64,000 nt of DNA from Paenibacillus alba. GTDB taxonomy: Bacteria; Bacillota; Bacilli; Paenibacillales; NBRC-103111. The stretch lies in the NCBI RefSeq assembly GCF_013204855.1, contig NZ_JABMKZ010000019.1, forward strand, positions 62,001-126,000. The letters run 5' to 3'. The number at the start of each line of letters is the position of its first letter. Positions within the stretch are counted from its first letter, which is position 1. Positions 50,819 to 59,977 of the stretch are shown piece after piece. The notes beneath the pieces are model-generated. The model saw only the letters and a program-made list of their open reading frames with translations. It was not told the origin of the DNA and ran no database searches. Position numbers and translations under genes: made by a program.

Positions 50819-51899
50819 AAAAGGCAAAATATCGCCCATGCAGCTGGCCATCATTATGCATCCAACCATTATTTCCACTGCAGCCCTGAGTGTTCCATCG
50901 ATTACGACGCTCACAGCGGGCATTGATATGTGGATGACACCGATGATTGCCTCACTTGTAGGCTTATTGACGGTTTACATCGTATATCGGTTATGTCTCA
51001 AGTTTCCCGACCTTACTTTCGTCCAATATTCGCAAGCCATTTTGGGTTCGTACGCGGGAAAAGCCATTGCGATATTTTTTTCGGGAGCGCTTATCTATAC
51101 GAACGGTCTTGTGCTGCGGGAATATGGTGAATTCGTTATTGGCGATTTTCTGCAAGAGACACCTATGCTCTTCGTCATTGCTTGTATGGTTGCTGTCAGC
51201 GGGTACGCCGTCTATGCAGGACTGGAAGTACTAAGTCGAGCTTCACAGATATTGATACCCGCGGCAGTGCTGATCATTTTCTCCATGGTGGTCTTGATGA
51301 GTCCCGGTTTTCAAGTAAAGCAAATGTTTCCGATTCTGGGAAATGGACTGCTCCCCCCCTTGCTTGGATCCATTGTTCCATCTTCTTGGTTTTCTCAATT
51401 TTTTATCCTTTCGTACCTGCTCCCCTACGTGAACAACCGAAATACCGTGTTGAAATGGAGCTTCATAAGTGTCGCCTTGGTAATGATAACCTTGCTAGCG
51501 ATAAACCTTTCCGTTTTATTCATGTTCGGTACACTGACTCAGGGGTTTAATTATGCTTTCTTGATTGCCGTGCGCTACATTTCGATTGCTGATTTCTTAG
51601 AGCATGTAGAATCTCTTCTAATGGCTATTTGGCTTATTGGTATATTCATCAAAGTAGCTCTTATTTATTATGCAACTGTCTTGGGAATTGCCCAACTTGC
51701 CGGGCTTGCCAATTACCGTCCGCTTATCGTCCCTGTTGGTGTTTTAACTATTTTGCTCAGCATTTGGGTAGCGCCTAACTTTCAGGAATTAAAGCATATC
51801 TTGGGGACAAGCCTGCCTTTTTTTTCATTGCTTGTGCAGCTTATCTTGCCCTCCTTACTGCTCATTGCGGTGTCGGTTAAAGGGGCTTTCAAACGATGA
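50811..51899 (+). CDS. Spore germination receptor B subunit (GerAB family), first copy
   Basis: This 362-residue, ten-helix APC-type transporter-like protein starts EKGKISPMQLAIIMHPTIISTAALSVP. The B subunit carries the germinant site. I chose the ATG at 50811, with AAAGGGA 9 bases upstream; it overlaps the gerAA stop by 8 bases. Longer readings in this frame run through gerAA and are unlikely. The stop overlaps the start of the C subunit gene. Confidence 0.94.
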   Translation: MIEKGKISPMQLAIIMHPTIISTAALSVPSITTLTAGIDMWMTPMIASLVGLLTVYIVYRLCLKFPDLTFVQYSQAILGSYAGKAIAIFFSGALIYTNGLVLREYGEFVIGDFLQETPMLFVIACMVAVSGYAVYAGLEVLSRASQILIPAAVLIIFSMVVLMSPGFQVKQMFPILGNGLLPPLLGSIVPSSWFSQFFILSYLLPYVNNRNTVLKWSFISVALVMITLLAINLSVLFMFGTLTQGFNYAFLIAVRYISIADFLEHVESLLMAIWLIGIFIKVALIYYATVLGIAQLAGLANYRPLIVPVGVLTILLSIWVAPNFQELKHILGTSLPFFSLLVQLILPSLLLIAVSVKGAFKR

Positions 51900-53110
51900 G
51901 CATCAAGCACATAGCACCTATTTTTCGATTAAGTCTCTTATCCGGACTGTTGATCTTCCTGCTGACGGGATGCTGGGATCGCATTGAAGTCAATGATTTG
52001 GCCCTAGTAACTGGGGCAGCTATTGATAGATATGACGACCATTCGATTGAATTGTCCGTGCAAATATTTGTTCCACGAGGGTCCAGCAGCGGCACCTTGG
52101 AAAGCGGCAGTACAAAAGGGGGAGAAACTGGCAATCAGTCTTCCTATGTAAGATCAGCTCACGGTACGAATCTTGCTGATGCCCTTTCCCACTTGCAAGA
52201 GAAACTGCCTAGGAAGGTTTTCTGGGGACACACGGAGGTAATCATCTTCGGGGAAGCTGTTGCGCGAAGCGGCATTCGTGACGACCTCGATTATTTCATG
52301 AGAGCTCCTCAACCACGAGAACGAGCCTATATGTATGTCACCAAAGGACAAGGCCGCGATTTCCTTGAAATGAGCACCAAGCTTGAGCGGAATACAGCGG
52401 AGGTATTGCGGGAAATTTCCAAAAGCAAAATTACCTTAAGTGTAACCCTATCGGATTTGGCTCAAATGCTTGCAAGTGGTTCCAACTCGGCTGCATTGCC
52501 GTATTTGGAGCTGCTCGCTCCTTTAACTACGAATAACTCGGATAAGACGGAAAGCTTTTTGAACGCAACAGCTGTTTTTAAGAGTGACAAAATGGTTGGC
52601 AAAATCGACGATCGTACGACCCGAGGCATTCTTTGGCTCAGAGATGAGATTAAGCAAGCGGTCATTACGGTAACTCCCGAAGGCGAGAAGGGGACGGTTT
52701 CAGCCAACCTTATTCGCAGCAAAACGAAGCTGGAGCCTATCATTAAGGATGGAAAATGGCAGATGAACGTCTGGATTCAAACGGAAGATGACGCGCTTCA
52801 GAATACAACGATGCTCAATTTGGTCGCTGACCCCAAAGCACTCCAAATCGTCCAAAACGCCTTGAACGATGACATTGGGAGTCGTGTTCGAATGGCTTTA
52901 GACAAAGTGCAGCTTGATTTAAAAGCAGATATTTTTGACTTTGCCGGCGAATTTCATCGCGTTTATCCCAAAGAGTGGAAGAAAAATCAAAATCGTTGGG
53001 ACGAACTATTTCCCACGGTAGAGGTCGCCATTCATGCACAAGCCAAAATGCTGCGTCCCGGTTTATCCAGTATCAAAGCGAGGGAATCTGTAAAGGAGAG
53101 TGCTAAATGA
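51896..53110 (+). CDS. Spore germination receptor C subunit lipoprotein (GerAC family)
   Basis: This 404-residue lipoprotein has the signal FLLTGCWDRIEVNDLALVTGAAID, with the acylated cysteine near residue 25 and the Ger(x)C signature CWDRIEVND. The rest is the three-domain GerAC fold. It is required for receptor assembly on the outer face of the inner spore membrane. The ATG overlaps the B-subunit stop, and its own stop overlaps the next small gene. Confidence 0.95.
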   Translation: MSIKHIAPIFRLSLLSGLLIFLLTGCWDRIEVNDLALVTGAAIDRYDDHSIELSVQIFVPRGSSSGTLESGSTKGGETGNQSSYVRSAHGTNLADALSHLQEKLPRKVFWGHTEVIIFGEAVARSGIRDDLDYFMRAPQPRERAYMYVTKGQGRDFLEMSTKLERNTAEVLREISKSKITLSVTLSDLAQMLASGSNSAALPYLELLAPLTTNNSDKTESFLNATAVFKSDKMVGKIDDRTTRGILWLRDEIKQAVITVTPEGEKGTVSANLIRSKTKLEPIIKDGKWQMNVWIQTEDDALQNTTMLNLVADPKALQIVQNALNDDIGSRVRMALDKVQLDLKADIFDFAGEFHRVYPKEWKKNQNRWDELFPTVEVAIHAQAKMLRPGLSSIKARESVKESAK

Positions 53111-53334
53111 CGAGTAAAGGGGTCCCCTTACTCATGCTTGGTTGCTTACTCGTCACCATCTATCAATGGCTTCGATTGAGAAGCGCTCCAAGAAATGAAA
53201 AGATTGCTTACCTCTCGATTCTAGCTTTGTGCTGGATTCTTGCTATTTCCTTGGTGATCAATCCGCAACTGCCAGGTCCCTCCCAAGTGATAGAAGTCTT
53301 CTTCGGTCCCCTCGGCAAACTCATCGATAAATAA
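53107..53334 (+). CDS. Small two-helix membrane protein in the germination operon
   Basis: This 75-residue protein has two hydrophobic helices (VPLLMLGCLLVTIYQWL and YLSILALCWILAISLVI) and a short tail ending GPLGKLIDK. It overlaps the C-subunit gene by 4 bases (ATGA), so it is certainly part of the operon. Small 'D' proteins of this size occur in some ger operons and modulate germination. This is my best analogy, without a clear family match. Confidence 0.8.
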   Translation: MTSKGVPLLMLGCLLVTIYQWLRLRSAPRNEKIAYLSILALCWILAISLVINPQLPGPSQVIEVFFGPLGKLIDK

Positions 53335-53348
53335 AGGAGGAGCTTCCT

Positions 53349-54440
53349 ATGGATATGAGGATTAGCGGGAAACAACTGTTCTGGATGATGCTCACGATGC
53401 AAATGGGGATGACCATCTTGCTCACCATTAATCCGTCCATTCAGGCAGCCAAGCAGGATGCCTGGATCTCAACCTGCTGCGCCTCACTTATTGGCATAGG
53501 TATCGCATTTGTTTGTTCTCGATTAAGCTTGCTATACCCGAGACAAACCTTCGACACCTATGTCAAAAGTCTCTTTGGCCGCCTCTTCGGGAATGTGCTT
53601 ATCTTTATTTATTTTGTTTTCTGGTATTCCGTTCTTGCCATCATTTTACGGCAGTATGCTGAATTCATTATTGCCACGATATTGCCAAGAACGCCCCCGT
53701 TGCTGCCAATGATGGGCATTCTCCTGGTTGCCATCTATGTGACTTATGCCGGGATTGAAGCCATCGGTAAAAGCAGTCAAATCCTAGGCCCGATTGCTCT
53801 GCTGGGTATCATCATTCCGCTTCTGCTTAGCATCAAGAGTATTCGGATCAACAACATTTTGCCAATATACGTTGACTCTGGCCCTATCACCATTCTGCAA
53901 GGAGCGCTTCCCTCTTCCTCGTTCCTAGGGGATTGCATCATGCTGCTGGTGTTATTCAGGTTTCTTGCCAATCCGCAAACAGGAGTAAAACCAGCCTTGC
54001 TGGGAGTAGGCTTGGCTGGTTTATTAACTAGTATTTCGACTTTTTTAATTATTTCTGTTTTTGGCCACAGTGTTTCATCCGGTCATACCTATCCTTACTT
54101 TAATTTGGTACGCTATATTTCCTATTTTGATTTCTTTCAAAATTTGGATTCCATCGTAATTGCTATTTGGATCATTGGCGTTTTCATTAAAGTATCCCTT
54201 TATTTCTTCGTATGCACCTATGGGACCGCACAAGCCATTGGCATTAGAAAATGGCGAAAGCTGATGTGGTTCGTGGCGCCGACCGTCCTCTTGTTGGCAC
54301 TCATTCCTCGTGACTTTATCGATAGCTCCGTCTTTTTCCCTCAAAAAATTGCCATCCCCATCCTCTTGCCTCTGCATATGATCGCCTTGCCCTTGCTGAT
54401 GTGGGCAGTGGCAGCATTCCGAAATCGCAAGCGGGAGTAG
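53349..54440 (+). CDS. Spore germination receptor B subunit (GerAB family), second copy
   Basis: This is a 363-residue GerAB/ArcD-type transporter protein with about ten helices, starting DMRISGKQLFWMMLTMQMGMTILLTINPSIQ and containing YAEFIIATILPRTPPLLPMMGILLVAIYVTYAGIEAIGKSSQ. It is paralogous to the B subunit at 50811. AAAGGAGGAG precedes the ATG. Two B subunits in one operon suggest that receptors with different germinant specificity can be assembled from shared A and C subunits. Confidence 0.92.
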   Translation: MDMRISGKQLFWMMLTMQMGMTILLTINPSIQAAKQDAWISTCCASLIGIGIAFVCSRLSLLYPRQTFDTYVKSLFGRLFGNVLIFIYFVFWYSVLAIILRQYAEFIIATILPRTPPLLPMMGILLVAIYVTYAGIEAIGKSSQILGPIALLGIIIPLLLSIKSIRINNILPIYVDSGPITILQGALPSSSFLGDCIMLLVLFRFLANPQTGVKPALLGVGLAGLLTSISTFLIISVFGHSVSSGHTYPYFNLVRYISYFDFFQNLDSIVIAIWIIGVFIKVSLYFFVCTYGTAQAIGIRKWRKLMWFVAPTVLLLALIPRDFIDSSVFFPQKIAIPILLPLHMIALPLLMWAVAAFRNRKRE

Positions 54441-54445
54441 GCCCT

Positions 54446-55624
54446 TTAAGAAATCAACCCAAATTCCCGGCCAACCTTCTGCAGGCTGCTGAGTGCAAAA
54501 GCAAGATCATCTTGCGTATGCTGCGCGGTCACAATTAGCCTGACCCGCCCCTTGTCCATGGCAACTGTGGGATACACAATGCCCTGCGCGAAGATGCCTT
54601 CCTCCAGCAGCCGATCGGAAAACCGCATGGTTTGCGCGGGATCGCCAATGATAATCGGAATAATCGGCGTTTCGCTCGCTCCTGTGTCAAACCCCAGCTG
54701 TTTCAAGGCAGCGCGGAAACCATTCGCATTGTCCCATAGCTGCGTGACCAAACTTTCGCTCTCCTGCAGCACTTGAATAGCGGCTAAGCATGTAGCCGCA
54801 ACTGCCGGCGGCTGCGACGTACTGAACAGAAACGGCCGCGCCGTATGAATCAGGTGCTCCTTCAACAGCTGCGCGCCAGCTACATAGCCGCCTACAGCGC
54901 CGATCGCTTTGGATAAGGTGCCGATCTGAATGTGCACGCGGCCGTGAAGACCAAAATGGTCGGTCGAGCCCTTGCCATTTTTACCTAACACACCGCTCGC
55001 ATGGGCATCGTCAACATAAACAATGGCATCATAAGCTTCTGCCAATTGAACAATATCGGGAAGTGGCGCGATATCCCCATCCATGCTGAAGACGCCGTCC
55101 GTCACGACTACACGCTTGCGGAAATGCTGGGTTTCTTTGAGAACAGCCTCAAGCTGATCCATGTCCTTGTGGGCAAAAATTTTGCGGCTCGCCTTGGTCA
55201 GACGGATGCCGTCAATAATGCTCGCATGATTCAATTCGTCGCTGATGACCACATCGTCAGCCCCCAGAATTGAAGATAGCGCCCCTTGATTCGTTGTGAA
55301 GCCGGACTGAAACACAAGCGCCGCTTCGGTGCCTTTGAATTTGGCCAGCTCCATTTCGAGCTCTTCATGAATATCGAGAGTTCCTGTAATCGTTCGCACC
55401 GAACCGCTGCCTACGCCGTATTTATCGATAGCGTTGATAGCCGCTTCCTTCAGCTTGGGATGATGCGTAAGTCCTAAATAGTTATTGGAGGACATCTGAA
55501 GAATGCGTCTTCCGTTCAGATTCATCCACGTGTCGGAGCCGCTTTCCCAAACTTTGATTGAACGGTATCGCCCTGCTTGCTTCCAGGCTTCAATATCGGC
55601 AGCCAAATCTTTCAAATAATTCAT
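54446..55624 (-). CDS. kbl: Glycine C-acetyltransferase (2-amino-3-ketobutyrate CoA ligase)
   Basis: This 392-residue PLP enzyme of the alpha-oxoamine synthase family has SSNNYLGLTHHPKLKEAA near residue 45, the aspartate region VYVDDAHASGVLGKNGKG and the PLP lysine in GTLSKAIGAVGGYVAG near residue 240. With the threonine dehydrogenase gene just upstream in the same operon, it converts 2-amino-3-ketobutyrate plus CoA to glycine and acetyl-CoA. AAGGAGGAGG precedes the ATG. Confidence 0.95.
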   Translation of the reverse strand: MNYLKDLAADIEAWKQAGRYRSIKVWESGSDTWMNLNGRRILQMSSNNYLGLTHHPKLKEAAINAIDKYGVGSGSVRTITGTLDIHEELEMELAKFKGTEAALVFQSGFTTNQGALSSILGADDVVISDELNHASIIDGIRLTKASRKIFAHKDMDQLEAVLKETQHFRKRVVVTDGVFSMDGDIAPLPDIVQLAEAYDAIVYVDDAHASGVLGKNGKGSTDHFGLHGRVHIQIGTLSKAIGAVGGYVAGAQLLKEHLIHTARPFLFSTSQPPAVAATCLAAIQVLQESESLVTQLWDNANGFRAALKQLGFDTGASETPIIPIIIGDPAQTMRFSDRLLEEGIFAQGIVYPTVAMDKGRVRLIVTAQHTQDDLAFALSSLQKVGREFGLIS

Positions 55625-55637
55625 AAAATCCTCCTCC

Positions 55638-56678
55638 TTAGTGTAAAAATACGATTTTCCCGCATTGTCCTTGCTCCATTAAATGAAAAGCTTCCTCATA
55701 TTGATCAAGTCTGAAACGGTGGGTAATGACGGAAGCCAAATCCAGTCGCTTCTGGTTCAGCAAGCCTTTCATTTGATACCAGGATTCGTACATTTTGCGC
55801 CCAGTAATCCCTTCCACTCGCAGTCCCTTGAAAATAATTTGATTAGTGACGTCCAAACTAACTTCTCTCGTCGGAATGCCCAGCAGAGAAATTCTTCCTG
55901 CCTTAGCCGCAGCTTTAAAACCATCAGCTATCGCCTGAGGATTGCCGGACATCTCAAGCACGACCTCCACGCCTTCTCCATCCGTCAAAGCAAGCAAAGC
56001 TTCCGATGTACGCGTTTCCAAAGCATTGATAATGTGATCGGCCCCCATCTCCAAAGCCATTTGCAAGCGGCTTGCGTTGATATCGACGGCATAGATCACC
56101 CCGGCTCCACAAGCTTTTGCTACTTTAATCGCCAGCAATCCAATCGGCCCTACGCCAATGATCGCAACCGATTTGCCCACGATATCACCTGACAAAACCG
56201 TCTGCACCGCGTTGCCAAGCGGGTCTTGCAAACAAGCGATCTCATATGGCAGCTTCGGATCGTTATGAATAATATTACTGGCCTTCACCACCGCAAACTC
56301 AGCAAAACAGCCAGGCGCTGTAATGCCAAAGCTTTTCGTATTCGGGCATACATGGGAGTTTCCGGTTCGGCACGCTTTGCAATTCCCGCATACCATATGT
56401 CCTTCTGCCGACACCTGGTCACCGATCTTAATGCCTGTCACGCGTTTACCGATTTCCACCACAATACCGGCAAACTCATGCCCAAACACATTTGGGGTAA
56501 TCACCGTTTGGTCCGCCCATGCATCCCAGTTGTAGATATGCAAGTCCGTTCCGCAGATCGAAGTTGCCTTGATTTGAACGAGTACTTCGTCCTCTCCACA
56601 AGTCGGAACAGGTACTTCTTTAAGAACAGCCCCCGGGCCCCTGTGATCTTTCACTAATCCAATCATCGTTTCGCCCAT
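55638..56678 (-). CDS. tdh: L-threonine 3-dehydrogenase
   Basis: This 346-residue zinc-dependent dehydrogenase has the catalytic zinc site CGTDLHIYNWD and GHEFAG, the structural zinc cysteines CGNCKACRTGNSHVC, and the NAD-binding motif GVGPIGLLA near residue 170. It oxidises threonine to 2-amino-3-ketobutyrate, the substrate of Kbl encoded 14 bases downstream. I chose the ATG at 56676-56678, with GGGGGA 6 bases upstream; longer starts at 56684 and 56696 fit the ribosome binding site worse. Confidence 0.95.
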   Translation of the reverse strand: MGETMIGLVKDHRGPGAVLKEVPVPTCGEDEVLVQIKATSICGTDLHIYNWDAWADQTVITPNVFGHEFAGIVVEIGKRVTGIKIGDQVSAEGHMVCGNCKACRTGNSHVCPNTKSFGITAPGCFAEFAVVKASNIIHNDPKLPYEIACLQDPLGNAVQTVLSGDIVGKSVAIIGVGPIGLLAIKVAKACGAGVIYAVDINASRLQMALEMGADHIINALETRTSEALLALTDGEGVEVVLEMSGNPQAIADGFKAAAKAGRISLLGIPTREVSLDVTNQIIFKGLRVEGITGRKMYESWYQMKGLLNQKRLDLASVITHRFRLDQYEEAFHLMEQGQCGKIVFLH

Positions 56679-56819
56679 ATTCATTCCCCCACGCAAAAAG
56701 TGTAATATATTGTACGTATGTGCGTTTTAATGCTTATATATACGATACTACACGAATGTATGTTATATTGTAAATAGGCTTTGATAAAAATATGAACCGC
56801 TAACATAGGAGGAATAACA

Positions 56820-57380
56820 ATGAACGAACCCATACATAAAATGGTAGGCCGAAAGCTTCTGAACATTCGTAAAACCCGAGGGTTAAGCTTAGATCAAGTG
56901 GCGGAGCTGACAGGCGTCAGCAAGGCAATGCTGGGGCAAATCGAACGTGGAGATTCCAATCCAACGATATCCGTATTATGGAAAATTGTAAGCGGACTGC
57001 AGATTTCATTCACGAGCTTAATTGAAGAGGATCAACCCAAAATCACGATTGTCCGGGCTGCCGAGCTTTCCCCCTTCGAGGAGGAAGACGGAAACTACCG
57101 CGCCTACCCGCTGTTCCCTTTTCATCCGCAGAAAAGCTTTGAAGTGTACACGGTAGAGATGGAAGCCGGATGCTTCCATGCATCTGATCCCCATAATGAA
57201 GGGGTGGAAGAGTACATTTTGATGGTTTCAGGCAAGCTGGAAGTAACGATCGCCCAAGAAAGCTATACCCTTGGCGCTCAGGATGCGATCCATTTCTCGG
57301 CGGATCGCCCGCATATTTATAAGAATGTTTCTGACACGAAAGTCGTCTATAAGACCTTAATCTATTATCCTTCTTCCTAA
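56820..57380 (+). CDS. XRE family regulator with C-terminal cupin domain
   Basis: This 186-residue protein has an N-terminal helix-turn-helix (RKTRGLSLDQVAELTGVSKAMLGQIERGDSNPTISVLWKI) and a C-terminal cupin (DPHNEGVEEYILMVSGKLEVTI and later AIHFSADRPHIYKN) that probably binds a small ligand or metal. It is divergent from tdh-kbl across about 140 bases, so it is a likely regulator of threonine degradation. AGGAGG lies 8 bases before the ATG. Confidence 0.92.
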   Translation: MNEPIHKMVGRKLLNIRKTRGLSLDQVAELTGVSKAMLGQIERGDSNPTISVLWKIVSGLQISFTSLIEEDQPKITIVRAAELSPFEEEDGNYRAYPLFPFHPQKSFEVYTVEMEAGCFHASDPHNEGVEEYILMVSGKLEVTIAQESYTLGAQDAIHFSADRPHIYKNVSDTKVVYKTLIYYPSS

Positions 57381-57394
57381 AATCCAACCAACAC

Positions 57395-57423
57395 GGGAGA
57401 AGAAAACAAGCTTCTCCCTTTTT
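57395..57423 (+). terminator. Rho-independent terminator of the XRE-cupin gene
   Basis: GGGAGAAG (57395-57402) pairs with CTTCTCCC (57411-57418). Five T follow. Confidence 0.85.
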
Positions 57424-57505
57424 CATACAGCCGCCCACATATTCCTTTTTTTATGGGGAATATTATTTCTGTTGGAACGTATTTCACAGAAAAGGCGGAT
57501 GATCT

Positions 57506-58147
57506 ATGAAGGGCACAGTCAAAATGATTGTTCTCAATATTGTTCTCCTCGTCATTCTTGTCGGAGGAGCAGGGCTTGGCTACTACTTTTACAATCGTTC
57601 GATCAATTATTTGACCACGAATAATGCACAAATAACAGGCGAACAGATCGCCGTCAGTCCTTCTGCAGCCGGGAAATTGACGGATTGGTACGGAGAAATC
57701 GGCAAGAAGTATTCGCAAGGCGAGCGAATTGGCAGTGTTTTAACGTCAACGAATTCAGTGGATATCACGGCACCTAAGGCAGGAACCATCGTTCAACAAA
57801 ATGCCGTTGTCAATGCCATCGTATCGCCCGGCATTCCGCAAGCCTATCTGTACGACTTGGATCGGTTATGGGTAACAGCGAATGTGAAAGAAACAGATTT
57901 GAATGATGTGAAAGTCGGGCAGGCTGTGGACATCTACATTGATGCTTTTCCGGGAACAACCCTAATGGGAAGAGTGGAGCAACTGGGATTAGCGACAGCC
58001 GGGACATTCTCGCTTATGCCTGCGTCCAATACGAATGGCAATTACACGAAAGTCACGCAGGTTGTTCCTGTTACCATTTCGCTGGAAGGAAATCGCGGGT
58101 TGGGGATTATTCCGGGCATGAGTGTCACGGCTCGTATCCATAAGTAA
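57506..58147 (+). CDS. HlyD/EmrA-type membrane fusion protein (short)
   Basis: This 213-residue protein has one N-terminal membrane helix (VLNIVLLVILVGGAGLGYYF). A beta-barrel/lipoyl region follows, with AQITGEQIAVSPSAAGKLTDWYGEIGKKYSQGERIG and LWVTANVKETDLNDVKVGQAVDIYIDAFPG. The long coiled-coil hairpin of Gram-negative EmrA is absent, as usual in Gram-positives. It is the adaptor for the MFS pump encoded 12 bases downstream. Confidence 0.9.
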   Translation: MKGTVKMIVLNIVLLVILVGGAGLGYYFYNRSINYLTTNNAQITGEQIAVSPSAAGKLTDWYGEIGKKYSQGERIGSVLTSTNSVDITAPKAGTIVQQNAVVNAIVSPGIPQAYLYDLDRLWVTANVKETDLNDVKVGQAVDIYIDAFPGTTLMGRVEQLGLATAGTFSLMPASNTNGNYTKVTQVVPVTISLEGNRGLGIIPGMSVTARIHK

Positions 58148-58159
58148 GGGAGCAATTCG

Positions 58160-59896
58160 ATGAATATGTATGTGGCAGGTTACGCGCTATTCAGTTTGCT
58201 TGTTCTCTTTACCGTCAATTGGATCTTCGTGCGAAGAAGAAAGCAGCGCAGCAATCTTCCCGCAGGCCCCTACTCACCGATTCCGGAACCATCCAAACTT
58301 CTCGTTGAAATGTCAGATGAATTGAGCGGTCAGTTCGAAGCCGCCGATGAAGATGTACCACGCTCAGATCCGGAAAAAAAGGCTGAAATCAAGGTCGGAC
58401 AACTGCTCACCGTGCTGATGCTGGGTGCATTCGTCTCCATCTTGAACCAGACGCTGATTAACGTCGCTATTCCCCATATCATGACAGATTTCAACGTTTC
58501 AGCCAATGTCGTGCAGTGGTTGACGACAGGCTATATGCTGGTCAATGGCGTGATGATTCCCATTACCGCGTTTCTCATCGAACGATATGGATCAAGGTTT
58601 ATGTTCCTTACGGCGATGATCTTGTTCACAGCCGGGGCTGTTATCTGCGCGATTGCCCCCAACTTCTCCATCCTTATGGCAGGACGGGTCGTACAAGCAT
58701 CAGGTGCGGGAATTATCATGCCCCTCATGATGACCGTGTTCTTAACCGTGTTTCCTCCTGAAAAGAGGGGGAGTGCCATGGGAACCATGGGCATTGCCAT
58801 GATTTTCGCACCGGCGATTGGCCCCACTTTATCTGGTTGGATTGTACAAACCTACACCTGGCGCCTGTTATTTTACATCGTCCTGCCGATTGGCTTGATC
58901 GATATCATTTTGGCATTTTTCCTTATGGGGAATGTGACCAAAATGTCGAAGGTGAAATTCGATTTCTGGGGTTTTCTCTGCTCCACGGTTGGATTCGGAG
59001 GCTTGCTCTTTGCTTTCAGCGAAGCAGGCTCAGCCGGATGGCTCAGTATTAGGGTTCTGGGAACCTTATCTGTCGGGATCATCAGTCTAATTCTCTTTGT
59101 GTGGCGAGAGCTTACAGTGAAAGAACCTATGATCGACTTGCGGGTGTTCACTTACAACATCTTTACGTTAACTACGATAGTAAGCTCGATCATCAATATG
59201 GCGATGTTTGCCGCTATGATCCTGCTCCCGATTTATCTCCAAAATATTCGCGGTTTTACACCGCTAGCTTCAGGCTTGCTGCTGCTTCCAGGCGCGATTC
59301 TCATGGGAATTATGCAGCCGATTGCCGGTATGATTTTCGACCGGATTGGCGTTCGGCTTCTGGCCATCGTGGGATTGATCATCACAACCGTCACGACGTG
59401 GGAGTTCAGCCAATTAACGGCTGATACCCCTTACAATCATATCCTGCTGCTGTATTGTTTGCGCATGTTCGGCATGTCCTTCATGATGATGACAATCATG
59501 ACCGAAGGAATGAATCAGCTGCCGCGGCATCTGCACAGCCATGGAACAGCCATGTCGAATACGCTTCGCCAGGTTGCCGGCTCCTTGGGCACTGCCTTGC
59601 TGGTAACCGTTATGAGCTCTCGGGCTGATTTTCATTTGGGCAATAAAAGCAGCACGTTCGCATCAACGAATCCTTATATCGTTAGCGAGCTCAGCCGATT
59701 AGGCCACGGTATCGCAGCAATGGCACATATTCCCGTAGAAGCCGGGACCAAGCTTGTGTCGACATTGCTTTATGCCACGTCAGCGAAGGAATCCACCATC
59801 AGTGGCATCAATGATGCTTTCTTGATTGCCACAGGAATTACCGCTGTAGCGCTCTTCCTGTCATTCTTCATCAGTCGAGTGAAGCAGCAGTCGTAA
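58160..59896 (+). CDS. DHA2 family MFS multidrug efflux pump (EmrB/QacA type)
   Basis: This is a 578-residue protein with a 14-helix drug:H+ antiporter core starting near residue 75 (LLTVLMLGAFVSILNQTLINVAIPHIM). The core contains GAGIIMPLMMTVFLTVFPPEKRGSAMG and IGPTLSGWIVQ, the DHA motifs. Unusually, an extra helix (residues about 3-25) and a charged linker of about 50 residues precede the core. AAGGGAG precedes the ATG. With the HlyD protein it forms a two-gene efflux operon ending in a terminator. Confidence 0.93.
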   Translation: MNMYVAGYALFSLLVLFTVNWIFVRRRKQRSNLPAGPYSPIPEPSKLLVEMSDELSGQFEAADEDVPRSDPEKKAEIKVGQLLTVLMLGAFVSILNQTLINVAIPHIMTDFNVSANVVQWLTTGYMLVNGVMIPITAFLIERYGSRFMFLTAMILFTAGAVICAIAPNFSILMAGRVVQASGAGIIMPLMMTVFLTVFPPEKRGSAMGTMGIAMIFAPAIGPTLSGWIVQTYTWRLLFYIVLPIGLIDIILAFFLMGNVTKMSKVKFDFWGFLCSTVGFGGLLFAFSEAGSAGWLSIRVLGTLSVGIISLILFVWRELTVKEPMIDLRVFTYNIFTLTTIVSSIINMAMFAAMILLPIYLQNIRGFTPLASGLLLLPGAILMGIMQPIAGMIFDRIGVRLLAIVGLIITTVTTWEFSQLTADTPYNHILLLYCLRMFGMSFMMMTIMTEGMNQLPRHLHSHGTAMSNTLRQVAGSLGTALLVTVMSSRADFHLGNKSSTFASTNPYIVSELSRLGHGIAAMAHIPVEAGTKLVSTLLYATSAKESTISGINDAFLIATGITAVALFLSFFISRVKQQS

Positions 59897-59903
59897 ATAA
59901 AGA

Positions 59904-59938
59904 AAGTCCATGTCTCGGGGAGGAGACGTGGACTTTTT
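59904..59938. terminator. Bidirectional terminator after the efflux operon
   Basis: AAGTCCATGTCTC (59904-59916) pairs with GAGACGTGGACTT (59923-59935). A T-run follows. The convergent CBS gene ends 40 bases away. Confidence 0.85.
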
Positions 59939-59977
59939 TACAAATATGTGAATACGCTTACAAAAAAATATCTATAC

